Source of the DNA: Nocardioides sp. Root140
GTDB lineage: Bacteria; Actinomycetota; Actinomycetes; Propionibacteriales; Nocardioidaceae
Assembly: GCF_001426745.1 (NCBI RefSeq)
Contig: NZ_LMFI01000010.1
Span: 444,693 to 508,692, forward strand
Reading direction: 5' to 3'
DNA: 64,000 nt
Below the pieces are notes generated by a model. That model did no database searches. It saw nothing but the letters and a program-made list of their open reading frames with translations, and was not told where the DNA came from. Positions 19,732 through 28,796 of this stretch are shown here, piece by piece. Position numbers and translations under genes: made by a program. The first letter of the stretch is position 1, and every line of letters starts with the position of its first letter.

Positions 19732-21306
19732 CTAGACGATGGCGGAGTCGCGGCCGCCCCAGTGCAGCTTGCGCAGCTCACGCTTGAGGATCTTGCCGCT
19801 GGGATTGCGCGGCAGCGCCTCGATCACGTCGATGGAGCGCGGGCACTTGAACGACGCCAGGCTGGCCTTGCAGAACGCGATCAGCTCGTCGGCGGTGGCG
19901 GTGGTGTCCGGCTTGAGCGCCACGACCCCCTTGACCGACTCGCCCCAGGTGTCGTCCGGCACGCCGATCACGGCGACCTCGAGGACGGCCGGGTGCTCGG
20001 CGAGCACCCGCTCGACCTCGGGCGAGTAGATGTTCTCCCCGCCGCTGATGATCATGTCCTTGATGCGGTCCTGCACGTAGACGAACCCGCCGTCGTCGAC
20101 CTTGCCCATGTCGCCGGTGCGGAACCAGCCACCGTCGACGATGACCTCGGCAGTCTCGTCGGGCCGGTTGAGGAACCCCTGCATCAGCTGCGGCGTGCGC
20201 AGCCAGATCTCACCCTCCTCACCCACTGCCACGTCCCCGAGGGATGCGGGGTCGACGATGCGCACCTCGACACCCGGGATCGGGATTCCCGCGGAGAGCA
20301 GTCGCTCCGGGTGGCCCGGGTCGCGGTGGTGCTCGGGCAGCAGGTGCGTGGCGACACCCGCGACCTCGGTCAGTCCGTAGACCTGGAGGAAGTCGGTGTC
20401 GGGCCAGGCCTCCATGGCGGCGCGCAGCAGCGGCGGTGGCATCGGGGCCGCGCCGTAGGTGTAGGTCTTCAGCTTCCCGAAGACCTTCACCGCGTCGGGG
20501 CCGGACTGGAGCACCTGTGCCAGCACCGCCGGCACCAGGAAAGTGCGGTTGGCGCCCTTCATGATGGCGCCGGCCAGTGACGCGCCGTCGGGGTCGCGGG
20601 TCATCACGCTCGGCACGCCGTCGTGCATGCCGAAGAGCACGTACGACGACCCGCCGACGTGGAACAACGGCATCGAGACCATCGACTTGTCGCCGGGCTC
20701 GAAACCCCATCCGTCGTGGGCGTTGATCGTGTGCGCGAGCATGTTGGCCTGCGAGAGCATGATGCCCTTGGGCCGGCCGGTCGTGCCGGAGGAGTACATC
20801 ACCAGGCAGGTGTCCTCGGGAGTCACGTCGTCGGCGCGCCCGACCGGCTCCGATGCCGCCAGCCACCGTTCGTACTCGTCGCCGTCGGCGCCGTCGGGCG
20901 TGACCACGATGACCTTCTCCACGGCGGTCAGCCGGTCGCGGCTCGCCTCGATGGTCGGCATCAGCTCGGCTCCGACGAAGAGCACGCGGGCCCCGGAGTC
21001 GTTCACCGCGTAGTCGACCTCGTCGCCCGCGGAGCGCCAGTTGACGATGGCGTTGGCGGCGCCGCGCGAGGCGGCCGCCTGACTGATCTCGACGCAGGCC
21101 GGGTGGTTCTTGTCGAGGAACGCCACCACGTCACCGCGGCCGATGCCGAGGTCGCGCAGGCCACCCGCCGCCCGGCGTACCCGGTCGTTCCACTGCGCCC
21201 AGGTCCAGGTGCGGTCGAGGTAGGTCATCGCCTCGCCGTCCGGGTCGTGCTCGGCCCACCACGCCAGCCGCTCGTCGAGGAACTGCGGGATCGGTGCTTC
21301 GGTCAC
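19732..21306 (-). CDS. Acyl-CoA synthetase (AMP-forming, FadD-like)
   Basis: A 524-residue ANL-family enzyme that adenylates a carboxylate and transfers it to CoA. The P-loop MYSSGTTGRPKGIML, the YGLTE motif, WFRTGDMGKVDDGGFVYVQD and the C-terminal catalytic lysine in RNPSGKILKRELRK are all present. GTG 21306 (VTEAPIP) has GGAG six bases upstream and was preferred over 21372. It stands alone between two convergent or spaced neighbours, so the substrate cannot be guessed from context. Confidence 0.92.
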   Translation of the reverse strand: MTEAPIPQFLDERLAWWAEHDPDGEAMTYLDRTWTWAQWNDRVRRAAGGLRDLGIGRGDVVAFLDKNHPACVEISQAAASRGAANAIVNWRSAGDEVDYAVNDSGARVLFVGAELMPTIEASRDRLTAVEKVIVVTPDGADGDEYERWLAASEPVGRADDVTPEDTCLVMYSSGTTGRPKGIMLSQANMLAHTINAHDGWGFEPGDKSMVSMPLFHVGGSSYVLFGMHDGVPSVMTRDPDGASLAGAIMKGANRTFLVPAVLAQVLQSGPDAVKVFGKLKTYTYGAAPMPPPLLRAAMEAWPDTDFLQVYGLTEVAGVATHLLPEHHRDPGHPERLLSAGIPIPGVEVRIVDPASLGDVAVGEEGEIWLRTPQLMQGFLNRPDETAEVIVDGGWFRTGDMGKVDDGGFVYVQDRIKDMIISGGENIYSPEVERVLAEHPAVLEVAVIGVPDDTWGESVKGVVALKPDTTATADELIAFCKASLASFKCPRSIDVIEALPRNPSGKILKRELRKLHWGGRDSAIV

Positions 21307-21416
21307 GGGGATCTCCACTCGGGTCGTGTCCGCGGATGCGCTCGCCGCATTGTGACCCGCGTCACGCGCCACGGCAAGGGCGTCGTACGCCGGACGTGGC
21401 CGCCGTGTCCCGTGGC

Positions 21417-23117
21417 TCAGCGGACCCGCTCGACCCGGCCCTCGTCCCAGACCGGCCCGTCGGACTCGTAGACCGAGCCGTCGGACCCGTAGACCAGGAA
21501 CCGGTCGAACCCGCGTGCGAACCAGCGGTCGTGGGTGACCGCGAGGACCGTGCCGTCGAAGGCGGACAGCCCGTCCTCGAGCGCCTCCGCCGACTGGACG
21601 TCGAGGTTGTCCGTCGGCTCGTCGAGCAGCAGCAGGGTCGCCCCCGACAGCTCGAGGAGCAGGATCTGGAACCGCGCCTGCTGGCCGCCCGAGAGCGACT
21701 CGAACCGCTGCTCACCGGCGTGCGCCAGCTCGTAGCGGTCGAGCACGCGTGAGGCCTGCTCGCGCCCCATCCCCTGGCGTCCTCGGCCGTCGGGCTGGGC
21801 CTCACCCCGGTGCAGAATCTCCAGCAGGGTGCGACCGACCAGCTCGGGGTGCTCGTGGGTCTGCACGAACCAGCCGGGCCGCACCCGGGCACCCAGCTTT
21901 GCCTTCCCGTTGTGGAGCACCGGTACGACGGGGACGTCGCCGACCGGCTGGTGCTCGATGTCGGGGTCGGTGCCGCCGGCCGCCAGGAGTCGCAGGAAGT
22001 GTGACTTGCCGGAGCCGTTGGAGCCGAGCACGGCCACCCGCTCGCCGTACCAGACCTCCAGGTCGAAGGGCCGCATGAGACCGGTGAGCTCCAGGGACTC
22101 GCAGACGACCGCGCGCTTGCCGGTGCGGCCGCCCTTGAGGCGCATCGTCACCTGCTGCTCGCGGGGCTGCTCCATCGGCGGCCCGGCCTCCTCGAACTTG
22201 CGCAGCCGGGTCTGGGCCGCGCGGTACTGCGAGGACATGCCGTCGTTGTACTCCGACTTGATCTTGAGCCGGAGCACGAGTGCCTTGATCTTGGCGTGCT
22301 CCTCGTCCCAGCGGCGGCGCAGCTCCTCGAAGCGCAGGAACCGGTCCTTGCGTGCCTCGTGGTACGACGCGAAGCCGCCCGGGTGGGTCCAGACCCGGTT
22401 TCCGGCCGAGCCGAGCTCGACGGTCACCACCCGGGTCGCGGTGTTGTCGAGCAGCTCGCGGTCGTGGCTGATGAACAGGATCGTCTTGTCGGACTCGTTG
22501 ATCCGCTGCTCGAGCCAGATCTTCCCCGGCACGTCGAGGAAGTTGTCGGGCTCGTCGAGCAGCAGCACCTGGTCGGGCCCGCGGAGCAGGTACTCCAGCA
22601 CCAGCCGCTTCTGCTCACCGCCGCTCAGGGTGGAGAGGTCGCGGTACTTCGCCCGGTCGTAGGAGACGCCGAGGGCGGCCGTCGTACAGACGTCCCAGAT
22701 GACCTCGATGTCGTAGCCGCCGGCGTCGGTGAAGTCGGAGAGCGCCGTGGCATAGCGCATCTGGGTCTTCTCGTCGTCGGATTCCATCAGCGCCCGCTCG
22801 CACTCGTCGACGGCGGCCGCCGCCGCCCGCACACGGGGTGGGGCGACCGAGAGGAGCAGGTCCGCCACCGTCGGCGCCTCGGCCAGTCCGGCGTTGACCA
22901 TCTGCCGCATGACGCCCAATCCGCCGGTGCGGGTGACCGCGCCGGCGTGCGGCGTCAGCTCACCGGTGACGATGCGCAGCAGGGTCGTCTTGCCAGCGCC
23001 GTTGGCACCGACCAGCGCGACCTTGGCGCCCTCCCCCACCCGGAAGGAGACGTCGTCGAGGAGCACCCGGCCGTCCGGGAGCTCGTACCGGACACCGGCG
23101 ACATCGACATGGCCCAC
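21417..23117 (-). CDS. ABC-F family ATPase
   Basis: A 566-residue protein with two ABC cassettes and no membrane segments. Cassette 1 has GANGAGKTTLLRI, LSGGEQKRLV and DEPDNFLD; cassette 2 has GSNGSGKSHFLRL, LSGGQQARFQ and DEPTDNLD. A charged helical linker lies between them (about residues 240-320). ABC-F proteins act on the ribosome as translation factors or protect it from antibiotics; which applies here is unknown. GTG 23117 gives the standard start VGHVDVAGVRYEL. Confidence 0.92.
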   Translation of the reverse strand: MGHVDVAGVRYELPDGRVLLDDVSFRVGEGAKVALVGANGAGKTTLLRIVTGELTPHAGAVTRTGGLGVMRQMVNAGLAEAPTVADLLLSVAPPRVRAAAAAVDECERALMESDDEKTQMRYATALSDFTDAGGYDIEVIWDVCTTAALGVSYDRAKYRDLSTLSGGEQKRLVLEYLLRGPDQVLLLDEPDNFLDVPGKIWLEQRINESDKTILFISHDRELLDNTATRVVTVELGSAGNRVWTHPGGFASYHEARKDRFLRFEELRRRWDEEHAKIKALVLRLKIKSEYNDGMSSQYRAAQTRLRKFEEAGPPMEQPREQQVTMRLKGGRTGKRAVVCESLELTGLMRPFDLEVWYGERVAVLGSNGSGKSHFLRLLAAGGTDPDIEHQPVGDVPVVPVLHNGKAKLGARVRPGWFVQTHEHPELVGRTLLEILHRGEAQPDGRGRQGMGREQASRVLDRYELAHAGEQRFESLSGGQQARFQILLLELSGATLLLLDEPTDNLDVQSAEALEDGLSAFDGTVLAVTHDRWFARGFDRFLVYGSDGSVYESDGPVWDEGRVERVR

Positions 23118-23172
23118 GAGCGGATTGTTCCCCGCCGTGGGCCCTGCCAGCAAACGAGTTCTTGCGCCGGGC

Positions 23173-24204
23173 TCAGCCCAGCGACATCGTGGCCGGGTCG
23201 ACCGCGTCGAGCAGGGCGTAGTCGAGCTGCTGTGGGCCGTCACCGGTCACGATCTGGGTGCCGCCGCAGTCGCTCGAAGCGATGTCGACCAGCACCACGT
23301 CACCGACCTGGAGCCGGTGCACGAGGACCGGCGGCGCACCCTTCGACAGCGTGCACCCGGGGTCGACCTTGGCTGCGTTCGCCATCGTCCGTGTGCTGGT
23401 CAGGGCCGCGGTCAGCTGCTCGCCCTGCGCCTCCTTCAGCGTGCGCGAGGAGTCGAGCACGGGCGTGCTGCGGTCGGACCCGTATCCCCCGATGACGTAG
23501 TCGCACATCGTGACGGCTCCCTCGGCCTCCCCGAAGGCCGCGGTGCCGAACTCGATCGATGGTGCACAGCCGAGGCTGTCGGTCTCGGTGATCTCGTGGG
23601 CCGAGGCGACGACCTGGTCGAGGGTCTCTTGGTCGGCGGCGACCACGTCGAGGGTGTTGCCGGCGAGGCTGACCCGCTTGGCGACCCCGTCGCCGGCCGC
23701 GATCGGTTCCTTGGGGGTCCCGGCCAGGAAGGTCACGCCCTGCGGGCAGCTTGCCGTGCCCTCGACGTCGGGCTCGAAGTCGGCCTGGTAGGCGTCGCGG
23801 CTGATGTTGCCCGCGGGCTGGTTGGGTGCCCCCGGGATGCAGAGGTCGTACGCCGAGCCGTCGCGCCAGTCGCCGGGCACCGCGACCTCGACGTTGCGCC
23901 ACGACTCCCACCGCCAGCCGTCGGGGATCTCCGGAAGGTCGGAGGCGGGGTCCGCGGCCCCCGTGTCAGGGCTCGTGCTCTCACGGGCCGCGCTGTCACG
24001 GCCACCGGAGTCGCCGCGGTCGACGAGGGCCAGCCCCAGCGGAATGGCAGCCACCACGGCCGCGGCCACGACGGCACCGCCGATCGCCGTACGCCGGCGG
24101 CCACGACGAGCCCTGGCCGCGTCGGCCAGCCCGGAGGCGTCGCCGGGTGCCTTGTCGGCCTGCCCGGCGAGGGTGTCGCGCACCCTCTTCTCGAAGTCAC
24201 TCAT
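23173..24204 (-). CDS. Single-pass membrane protein linked to SigE-family sigma (module 1)
   Basis: A 343-residue protein with a short charged cytoplasmic part, an Arg-rich stop and one membrane segment (AIGGAVVAAAVVAAIPLGLAL, about 40-60), then an extracellular domain with six cysteines and WESWRNVEVAVPGDW. It overlaps the sigma gene by eight bases, so it is almost certainly its partner. It lacks a recognisable zinc anti-sigma motif (HxxxCxxC), so the anti-sigma or sensor role is inference. A protein of the same plan is paired with the second sigma factor at 35272-36444. Confidence 0.8.
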   Translation of the reverse strand: MSDFEKRVRDTLAGQADKAPGDASGLADAARARRGRRRTAIGGAVVAAAVVAAIPLGLALVDRGDSGGRDSAARESTSPDTGAADPASDLPEIPDGWRWESWRNVEVAVPGDWRDGSAYDLCIPGAPNQPAGNISRDAYQADFEPDVEGTASCPQGVTFLAGTPKEPIAAGDGVAKRVSLAGNTLDVVAADQETLDQVVASAHEITETDSLGCAPSIEFGTAAFGEAEGAVTMCDYVIGGYGSDRSTPVLDSSRTLKEAQGEQLTAALTSTRTMANAAKVDPGCTLSKGAPPVLVHRLQVGDVVLVDIASSDCGGTQIVTGDGPQQLDYALLDAVDPATMSLG

Positions 24205-24730
24205 CTGCCGTTCCCCTTTCGTGGTCGTGGTCACCGAGCTCGGCCCGCAGCGCGTCGAGCCCACGCGAGACGCGTGACCTGACGCTGCCCTCGCGGACGC
24301 CTGTGATCGCGGCGATCGCCGCGTAGTCCATGTCTTCGTAGAACCGGAGCACGATCGCGGTCCGTTGGGCCTCCGGGAGTCGGCGGCAGGCCTGCCAGAG
24401 CCGGTCGTCGTACGCCGGCGGGCCGGTCACCTCTGAGCCGTCGGTGCGCACCTCGGCGACCGGGGACTCCCGGCGGCGGAACTTGCGCCACCAGGAGGTG
24501 TGCGCGTTGACCACCATGCGGCGGACGTAGGCGTCGGGGTCGTCGGCGGCACAGATCCGAGGCCAGGCGCCGATCGCCCGGGAGAGGGCGTCCTGGACGA
24601 CGTCCTCGGCGTCCGCGGCGTTGCCGGTCAGCACGTAGGCGAAGCGGAGCAGGCCACCGCCGCGCGCGGTCACCCAGGACTCGAAGTCCGGATCGGTCAC
24701 ACCCACTCCATCCAAGGTCATCGTGCTCAT
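24197..24730 (-). CDS. SigE-family RNA polymerase sigma factor (module 1)
   Basis: A 177-residue ECF-type sigma factor. Region 2 is DFESWVTARGGGLLRFAYVL and AEDVVQDALSRAIGAW, with DPDAYVRRMVVNAHTSWWRK; region 4 is LPEAQRTAIVLRFYEDMDYA followed by the helix-turn-helix AAITGVREGSVRSRVSRGLD. The pattern matches the SigE family (TIGR02983) common in Nocardioides and Streptomyces. It is divergent from the PAP2 gene and overlaps its membrane-protein partner. An upstream motif is shared with the second sigma gene. Confidence 0.93.
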   Translation of the reverse strand: MSTMTLDGVGVTDPDFESWVTARGGGLLRFAYVLTGNAADAEDVVQDALSRAIGAWPRICAADDPDAYVRRMVVNAHTSWWRKFRRRESPVAEVRTDGSEVTGPPAYDDRLWQACRRLPEAQRTAIVLRFYEDMDYAAIAAITGVREGSVRSRVSRGLDALRAELGDHDHERGTADE

Positions 24731-24749
24731 GCAGAACAGACGCGTTCGG

Positions 24750-24773
24750 GGTCCATTGTGTTGCGAACCCCGG
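24750..24773. promoter_or_regulatory. Candidate autoregulatory motif upstream of sigma module 1
   Basis: On the plus strand the bases read CCATTGTGTTGCGAACCCCG. A very similar string, CCATGTTGCACCAACCCCG, occurs at the matching place upstream of the second sigma gene (36971-36990). The shared part is CCAT, then GTTGC, two to four bases, then AACCCCG or ACCCCG. It lies 20-45 bases before the sigma start, where an autoregulated promoter would be expected. Confidence 0.5.
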
Positions 24774-24843
24774 CAATTCTTCGTCCCGACACCTCCCGAT
24801 AAGGAAATGCCACCTTTACATGGGTTGACGTAGCATTCCGCTC

Positions 24844-25863
24844 ATGGCAGAAGCAACGGGGGACACATCGGTCCGCTCTGCCCTTCCCTCTCGACGGGGT
24901 GTGACGCGGCCCGGAATCCGGGCACTGGCCTACGCCGTCTTCGCCGTCGCGCTCGGCGCCTGGATCGTCCGGTTCGGCATTCCGAGTGACACGGTCCAGA
25001 TCTTCCTGTGGTTGTGGCTCGCCACGATCTGCTGGAACGTCGAGGAGGAATGGCGGTACCACCTCAACTTCGTGCGCGACTGGTGGATACCGGTGGCCGC
25101 GCTCGTCGTCTACTTCTACAGTCGCGGCCTGGCCGACGAGCTGCTGAAGATGCCGGTGCACATCCGCATGCCGGTGCAGGCCGACCAGGCGTTGTTCGGC
25201 GAGCTGCCGTCGTACTGGCTCCAGGAGCGCATGTGCGGCTCCCCCTGCGACCCCGACAGCCCCGCCCGGTGGTACGACATCGCCCTGGCGGTGGTCTACA
25301 CGAGCCACTTCGTGGCCGGCCTGATCCTGGCCATGGTGCTGTGGCTGCGCAACCGTGGCGAGTGGAAGAAGTGGATGCGCCGCTACGTCGGGGCCAACCT
25401 CGTCGCGCTCGTGATCTACATCCTCTACCCGATGGCCCCGCCGTGGATGGCCTCCGAGGACGGCTATCTCGAGCATCCGGTGTTCCGGATCACCCACCGC
25501 GGCTGGGAGGCCGTCGGCCTGGGCCGCTTCCACCTGGTGCTGACCGGCGTCGGCAACCCGGTGGCCGCGATGCCCTCGTTGCACTTCGGCATCTCGTTCC
25601 TGATCGCGGTCTACGCCATCATCCGGCTCCGCTCGGGGCTGCGCTGGCTGCTGCTCGCCTACCCCGCGACCATGGGCCTGGCCCTGGTCTACTTCGGTGA
25701 GCACTACGTCATCGACATCATCTGCGGCGCCGTCCTGGCCGGCTTCGTGCTCGCCGTGTGTGCCTGGTGGGAACGCTCGCGTGACACCCTCGACCGGGCG
25801 GCCCGTGACGGGCTCGACCGGGCCGAGCACGAGTCCGTCGACGAGGCAGCGCCCCTCCAGTAG
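24844..25863 (+). CDS. PAP2-superfamily membrane phosphatase/phosphotransferase
   Basis: A 339-residue protein with about six membrane segments. The PAP2 catalytic pieces are VAAMPSLHFGISF (His) and YFGEHYVIDIICGAVLAG (His and Asp). The layout, with a long luminal loop containing paired cysteines (ERMCGSPCD), resembles the inositol-phosphorylceramide-synthase-like group of PAP2 proteins found in actinobacteria; the donor and acceptor are unknown. No clear ribosome-binding site precedes the ATG; TAGCAT at 24831-24836 could be a -10 for a leaderless message. Divergent from the sigma gene by 113 bases. Confidence 0.88.
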   Translation: MAEATGDTSVRSALPSRRGVTRPGIRALAYAVFAVALGAWIVRFGIPSDTVQIFLWLWLATICWNVEEEWRYHLNFVRDWWIPVAALVVYFYSRGLADELLKMPVHIRMPVQADQALFGELPSYWLQERMCGSPCDPDSPARWYDIALAVVYTSHFVAGLILAMVLWLRNRGEWKKWMRRYVGANLVALVIYILYPMAPPWMASEDGYLEHPVFRITHRGWEAVGLGRFHLVLTGVGNPVAAMPSLHFGISFLIAVYAIIRLRSGLRWLLLAYPATMGLALVYFGEHYVIDIICGAVLAGFVLAVCAWWERSRDTLDRAARDGLDRAEHESVDEAAPLQ

Positions 25864-25900
25864 GAGTCCGCTCGTACGACGACTCAGCCCGGCCGCGGGC

Positions 25901-26500
25901 TCAGTCGGCCCGGCGCGTCTCGAGCACCCGGAAGCCCTTGGCGCTGGCCAGCCGGGTCGTCGGGTAGCCCTGGTCGCCCAGCCACCGCTGCAACGAGTCG
26001 GCGCCCAGGTGTTTGCCCACCACCATCACTGCCCGGCCGCCGGGAGCCAGCCGGGGCAGCCAGGTCAGCAGCAGCTCGTGCAGGGCCTCCTTGCCGATGC
26101 GGATCGGCGGGTTCGACCAGATCTCGTCGAAGAGGTACGTCGAGGGCACCTGCTCCGGCGTACAGGCCACGAAGCGGCCGTCGAGCCCGAGGGACTTCGC
26201 GTTCTCGTTGGCCAGCAGCACGGCGCGGGCGTTGACGTCGACACCGGTGACGTTGGCCAGCGGCACCGCCCGGGCGACGGCCAGCCCGATCACGCCGTAC
26301 CCGCAGCCGAGGTCGAGCACCTGGCCCTGGGCTGGTGGTTCGGTCTCGCGGAAGAGGATCGCGGTGCCGTGGTCGAGGTGCCCGCGCGAGTAGACGCCGG
26401 AACCGCTGGTCAGGGCGAGCTCGTTGCCCCAGACCTCGCAGGTGAAGTCCTCACGGGTGAACGGCACCGACGGGTCGGCGGAGAAGTAGTGGTCATCCAT
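25901..26500 (-). CDS. Class I methyltransferase, RsmC/RlmG-like
   Basis: A 199-residue SAM-dependent methyltransferase. Motif I is [16 protein letters not shown], the acidic loop [18 protein letters not shown], and the catalytic NPPIRIG motif is that of N2-guanine rRNA methyltransferases (RsmC type); [12 protein letters not shown] follows. Bacterial RsmC methylates G1207 of 16S rRNA, but short single-domain members like this one are not assigned. ATG 26500 overlaps the truA stop by eight bases, so the two RNA-modification genes are coupled. Confidence 0.87.
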   Translation of the reverse strand: MDDHYFSADPSVPFTREDFTCEVWGNELALTSGSGVYSRGHLDHGTAILFRETEPPAQGQVLDLGCGYGVIGLAVARAVPLANVTGVDVNARAVLLANENAKSLGLDGRFVACTPEQVPSTYLFDEIWSNPPIRIGKEALHELLLTWLPRLAPGGRAVMVVGKHLGADSLQRWLGDQGYPTTRLASAKGFRVLETRRAD

Positions 26501-27347
26501 GCGGGAGCTCCCTCTTGTTGCGTGCCCGGTCGGCCTGCGCGCGCAGTTCGTCGCCGTCCGGGTAGCCGACCTCTTCGAGCGTGAGGCCACGAGCCTGCAC
26601 CACGGTCACGGCCGGGTTCCGGGCGCCCGCGACCAGCACCTGTGCCGGCCACTCACGAGGTCGCCGTCCGTCGCCGACGGCGAGGAGGCACCCGACCAGG
26701 GAGCGCACCATGTTGTGGCAGAACGCGTCGGCGCGCACGGTGAGCTCGGCCAGGCCGTCGTCCGCGCGCGCCCAGTGCAGGTCGATCAGGGTGCGCACGG
26801 TGGTGGCGCCCTCGCGGCGCTTGCAGAACGACGCGAAGTCGTGGAGGCCCAGCAGGTCGGAGGCGGCGAGGTTCATGGCCTCGATGTCCAGCGGCTTGGG
26901 CCAGGCCAGCACGTGGTTGCGGCGCAACGGGTCGACGGCCGCGGCGGTGTCCGCGACCCGGTAGACGTAGCGGCGCCAGCTGGCCGAGAACCGGGCGTCG
27001 AAGCCCTCAGGGGCCGGCGAGATGCGCAGCACCCGGATGTCCGGCGGGAGGAGCCCGTTGAGCCTGCGTCGCAGCGCGTCCATCGGTGGGTCCTGGGAGC
27101 GCCCGCCGCCCTTGGCCACGACGGCTTCCTCGAGGTCGACGTGGAGCACCTGGCCACGGGCGTGCACGCCCGTGTCGGTGCGGCCGGCGACGGTGACGGT
27201 GACCTTCTCGATGCGCAGCACCGTGGCGAGTGCCTTCTCGAACTCGCCCTGCACCGTGCGGAACGCCGGTTGGCGGGCCCAGCCCCTGAAGTCGGTGCCG
27301 TCGTAGGCGAAGTCGATCCTGATGCGCACGGTCGGCAATCCTGCCAT
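26493..27347 (-). CDS. truA: tRNA pseudouridine(38-40) synthase TruA
   Basis: Makes pseudouridine at positions 38-40 of tRNA anticodon arms. The 284-residue protein has [15 protein letters not shown] at the start, the catalytic-aspartate motif [14 protein letters not shown], and the C-terminal [16 protein letters not shown] block. Length is normal for actinobacteria. The ATG at 27347 or the internal TVRIRIDF region could mark the start; the former is used. In many actinobacteria truA follows rplQ; here it lies about 2 kb away with other genes between. Confidence 0.96.
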   Translation of the reverse strand: MAGLPTVRIRIDFAYDGTDFRGWARQPAFRTVQGEFEKALATVLRIEKVTVTVAGRTDTGVHARGQVLHVDLEEAVVAKGGGRSQDPPMDALRRRLNGLLPPDIRVLRISPAPEGFDARFSASWRRYVYRVADTAAAVDPLRRNHVLAWPKPLDIEAMNLAASDLLGLHDFASFCKRREGATTVRTLIDLHWARADDGLAELTVRADAFCHNMVRSLVGCLLAVGDGRRPREWPAQVLVAGARNPAVTVVQARGLTLEEVGYPDGDELRAQADRARNKRELPHG

Positions 27348-27398
27348 GGCTCCGGCACGCGACGGGCTGCCGGTCGGCCGGTCACTCCTCGCCCGGCC

Positions 27399-28310
27399 TC
27401 AGCGCTCGAGCTCGCGGCGGTACGGCGGGTCGGCGCCGGCCCGCGAGACGGTCACCGCGGCCGCCGCCGCACCGTGCGCCAACACCTCCTGCCACCCGGC
27501 CGGGTCAAGGGCGCGCAGGCGAGCGCGCGCCGGGGCACCCAGCAGGTCCCTCGCCCACAGTGCGTCGAGCACGGCCGCGGAGAAGGTGTCTCCGGCGCCG
27601 ATGGTGTCGACGACCTCGGTCTGCAGCGCCGCGACCTCGACGGTCGCCTCGGCGGTGAAGCACGTCGCGCCCGCGCTCCCCCGGGTCAGCACGACCGCGG
27701 CAGGTCCGAGGGCCAGGAGGGCCGCGGCCGACTCCGGCGCCGAGCGCAGCGGGAACAGGCCCTTGAGGTCCTCGTCGGAGGCCTTCACGACGTCACTGAG
27801 CCCGACCAGGTGCTCCGCCCGCCGTCGAACCTCGTCCCCGCGACCGCTGACCTCGGGGCGCAGGTTCAGGTCGAAGCTGACCGTGGCCCCGGTTCGCATC
27901 CTGGCGACCAGGTCGCGCACGTCGTCCGCACCGGGGCTCAGCACGGCGCCGAGGGAGCAGAGATGCACGACGACCGGTGCCAGGTCGGTGGGCTGCGCCA
28001 TGCGCCACTCGATGTCGAAGTCATAGCTGGCCCCGCCTCCCGGGCCGATGGTGGCGACCGCCGTCGACGTCCTCGCCAGCTGCAGCGGGTCACTGGCCAG
28101 GCCGACCCCGTTCGCGGCCAGGTGGTCGGCCAACAACCGGCCGTGCTCGTCGTCGGCCCAGCTCGTGGCCAGGAGTGTGGGCCGCTCCAACCTCGACAGG
28201 GCGACCGCGACGTTGGCCGCGCTGCCACCGGGGAACGCGGTGACGGATCCGTCCGCCGCATGCACGACGTCCACCAGTGACTCCCCGACGACCAGCGCGA
28301 CGTTGTCCAT
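27399..28310 (-). CDS. PfkB-family carbohydrate kinase (fructokinase-like)
   Basis: A 303-residue ribokinase-fold sugar kinase. The N-terminal GGSAANVAVALSRL signature and the C-terminal DTIGAGDTFSAAVLDALW signature, containing the catalytic aspartate, are intact; the SFDLNLRPE segment is typical of fructokinases. It is divergent from a GntR gene with 48 bases between starts, a hint of shared regulation. Exact sugar is not determined. Confidence 0.9.
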   Translation of the reverse strand: MDNVALVVGESLVDVVHAADGSVTAFPGGSAANVAVALSRLERPTLLATSWADDEHGRLLADHLAANGVGLASDPLQLARTSTAVATIGPGGGASYDFDIEWRMAQPTDLAPVVVHLCSLGAVLSPGADDVRDLVARMRTGATVSFDLNLRPEVSGRGDEVRRRAEHLVGLSDVVKASDEDLKGLFPLRSAPESAAALLALGPAAVVLTRGSAGATCFTAEATVEVAALQTEVVDTIGAGDTFSAAVLDALWARDLLGAPARARLRALDPAGWQEVLAHGAAAAAVTVSRAGADPPYRRELER

Positions 28311-28358
28311 GCCCCCTCTCTACCGCATCGGCCCCGCGCCACCTCATAGGGTGCGGGC

Positions 28359-28718
28359 ATGGAGTTCACACCGCTCGATCCGGAGTCGGCCACGCCGCCG
28401 TACGAACAGCTGCGCGTGCAGATCGCCTCGCGGGTGGCCTCGGGCGAGCTCACGCCGGGCACGAGGCTGCCCACAGTGCGGGGCCTCGCCGGACAGGTCG
28501 GGCTGGCCGTGAACACCGTCGCCCGGGTCTACCGGGAGCTCGAGGCCGACGGGGTCGTGGTGACTGAGGGCCGGCGCGGCACGTCGGTGGCCAGCACTGC
28601 GACGGCCTCCGGCGGGGAGGCCCGGGCAGCCGCCGCGGCGTACGTCGCGACCGCGCGCCAGCTGGGCCTGGAGCTGTCGGAGAGCCTGCGCCTGGTCGAG
28701 CAGCACTGGCGCGCCTGA
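28359..28718 (+). CDS. GntR-family transcriptional regulator (YtrA-type)
   Basis: A 119-residue protein with an N-terminal winged helix: PPYEQLRVQIASRVASGEL, then LPTVRGLAGQVGLAVNTVARVYRELEADG and the wing VVVTEGRRGTSV. The C-terminal part is a short helical tail, as in the YtrA subgroup, which lacks a ligand-binding domain. It could control its divergent neighbour pfkB, or itself; no operator was identified in the 48 bases between them. Confidence 0.9.
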   Translation: MEFTPLDPESATPPYEQLRVQIASRVASGELTPGTRLPTVRGLAGQVGLAVNTVARVYRELEADGVVVTEGRRGTSVASTATASGGEARAAAAAYVATARQLGLELSESLRLVEQHWRA

Positions 28719-28796
28719 CGATGCCTGTGGAGAACCTCCGCCGCTGTCGGTGCGGTGTCGCAGAGTTGTCCACCCACCGACGAGAGGATTCCCCCC

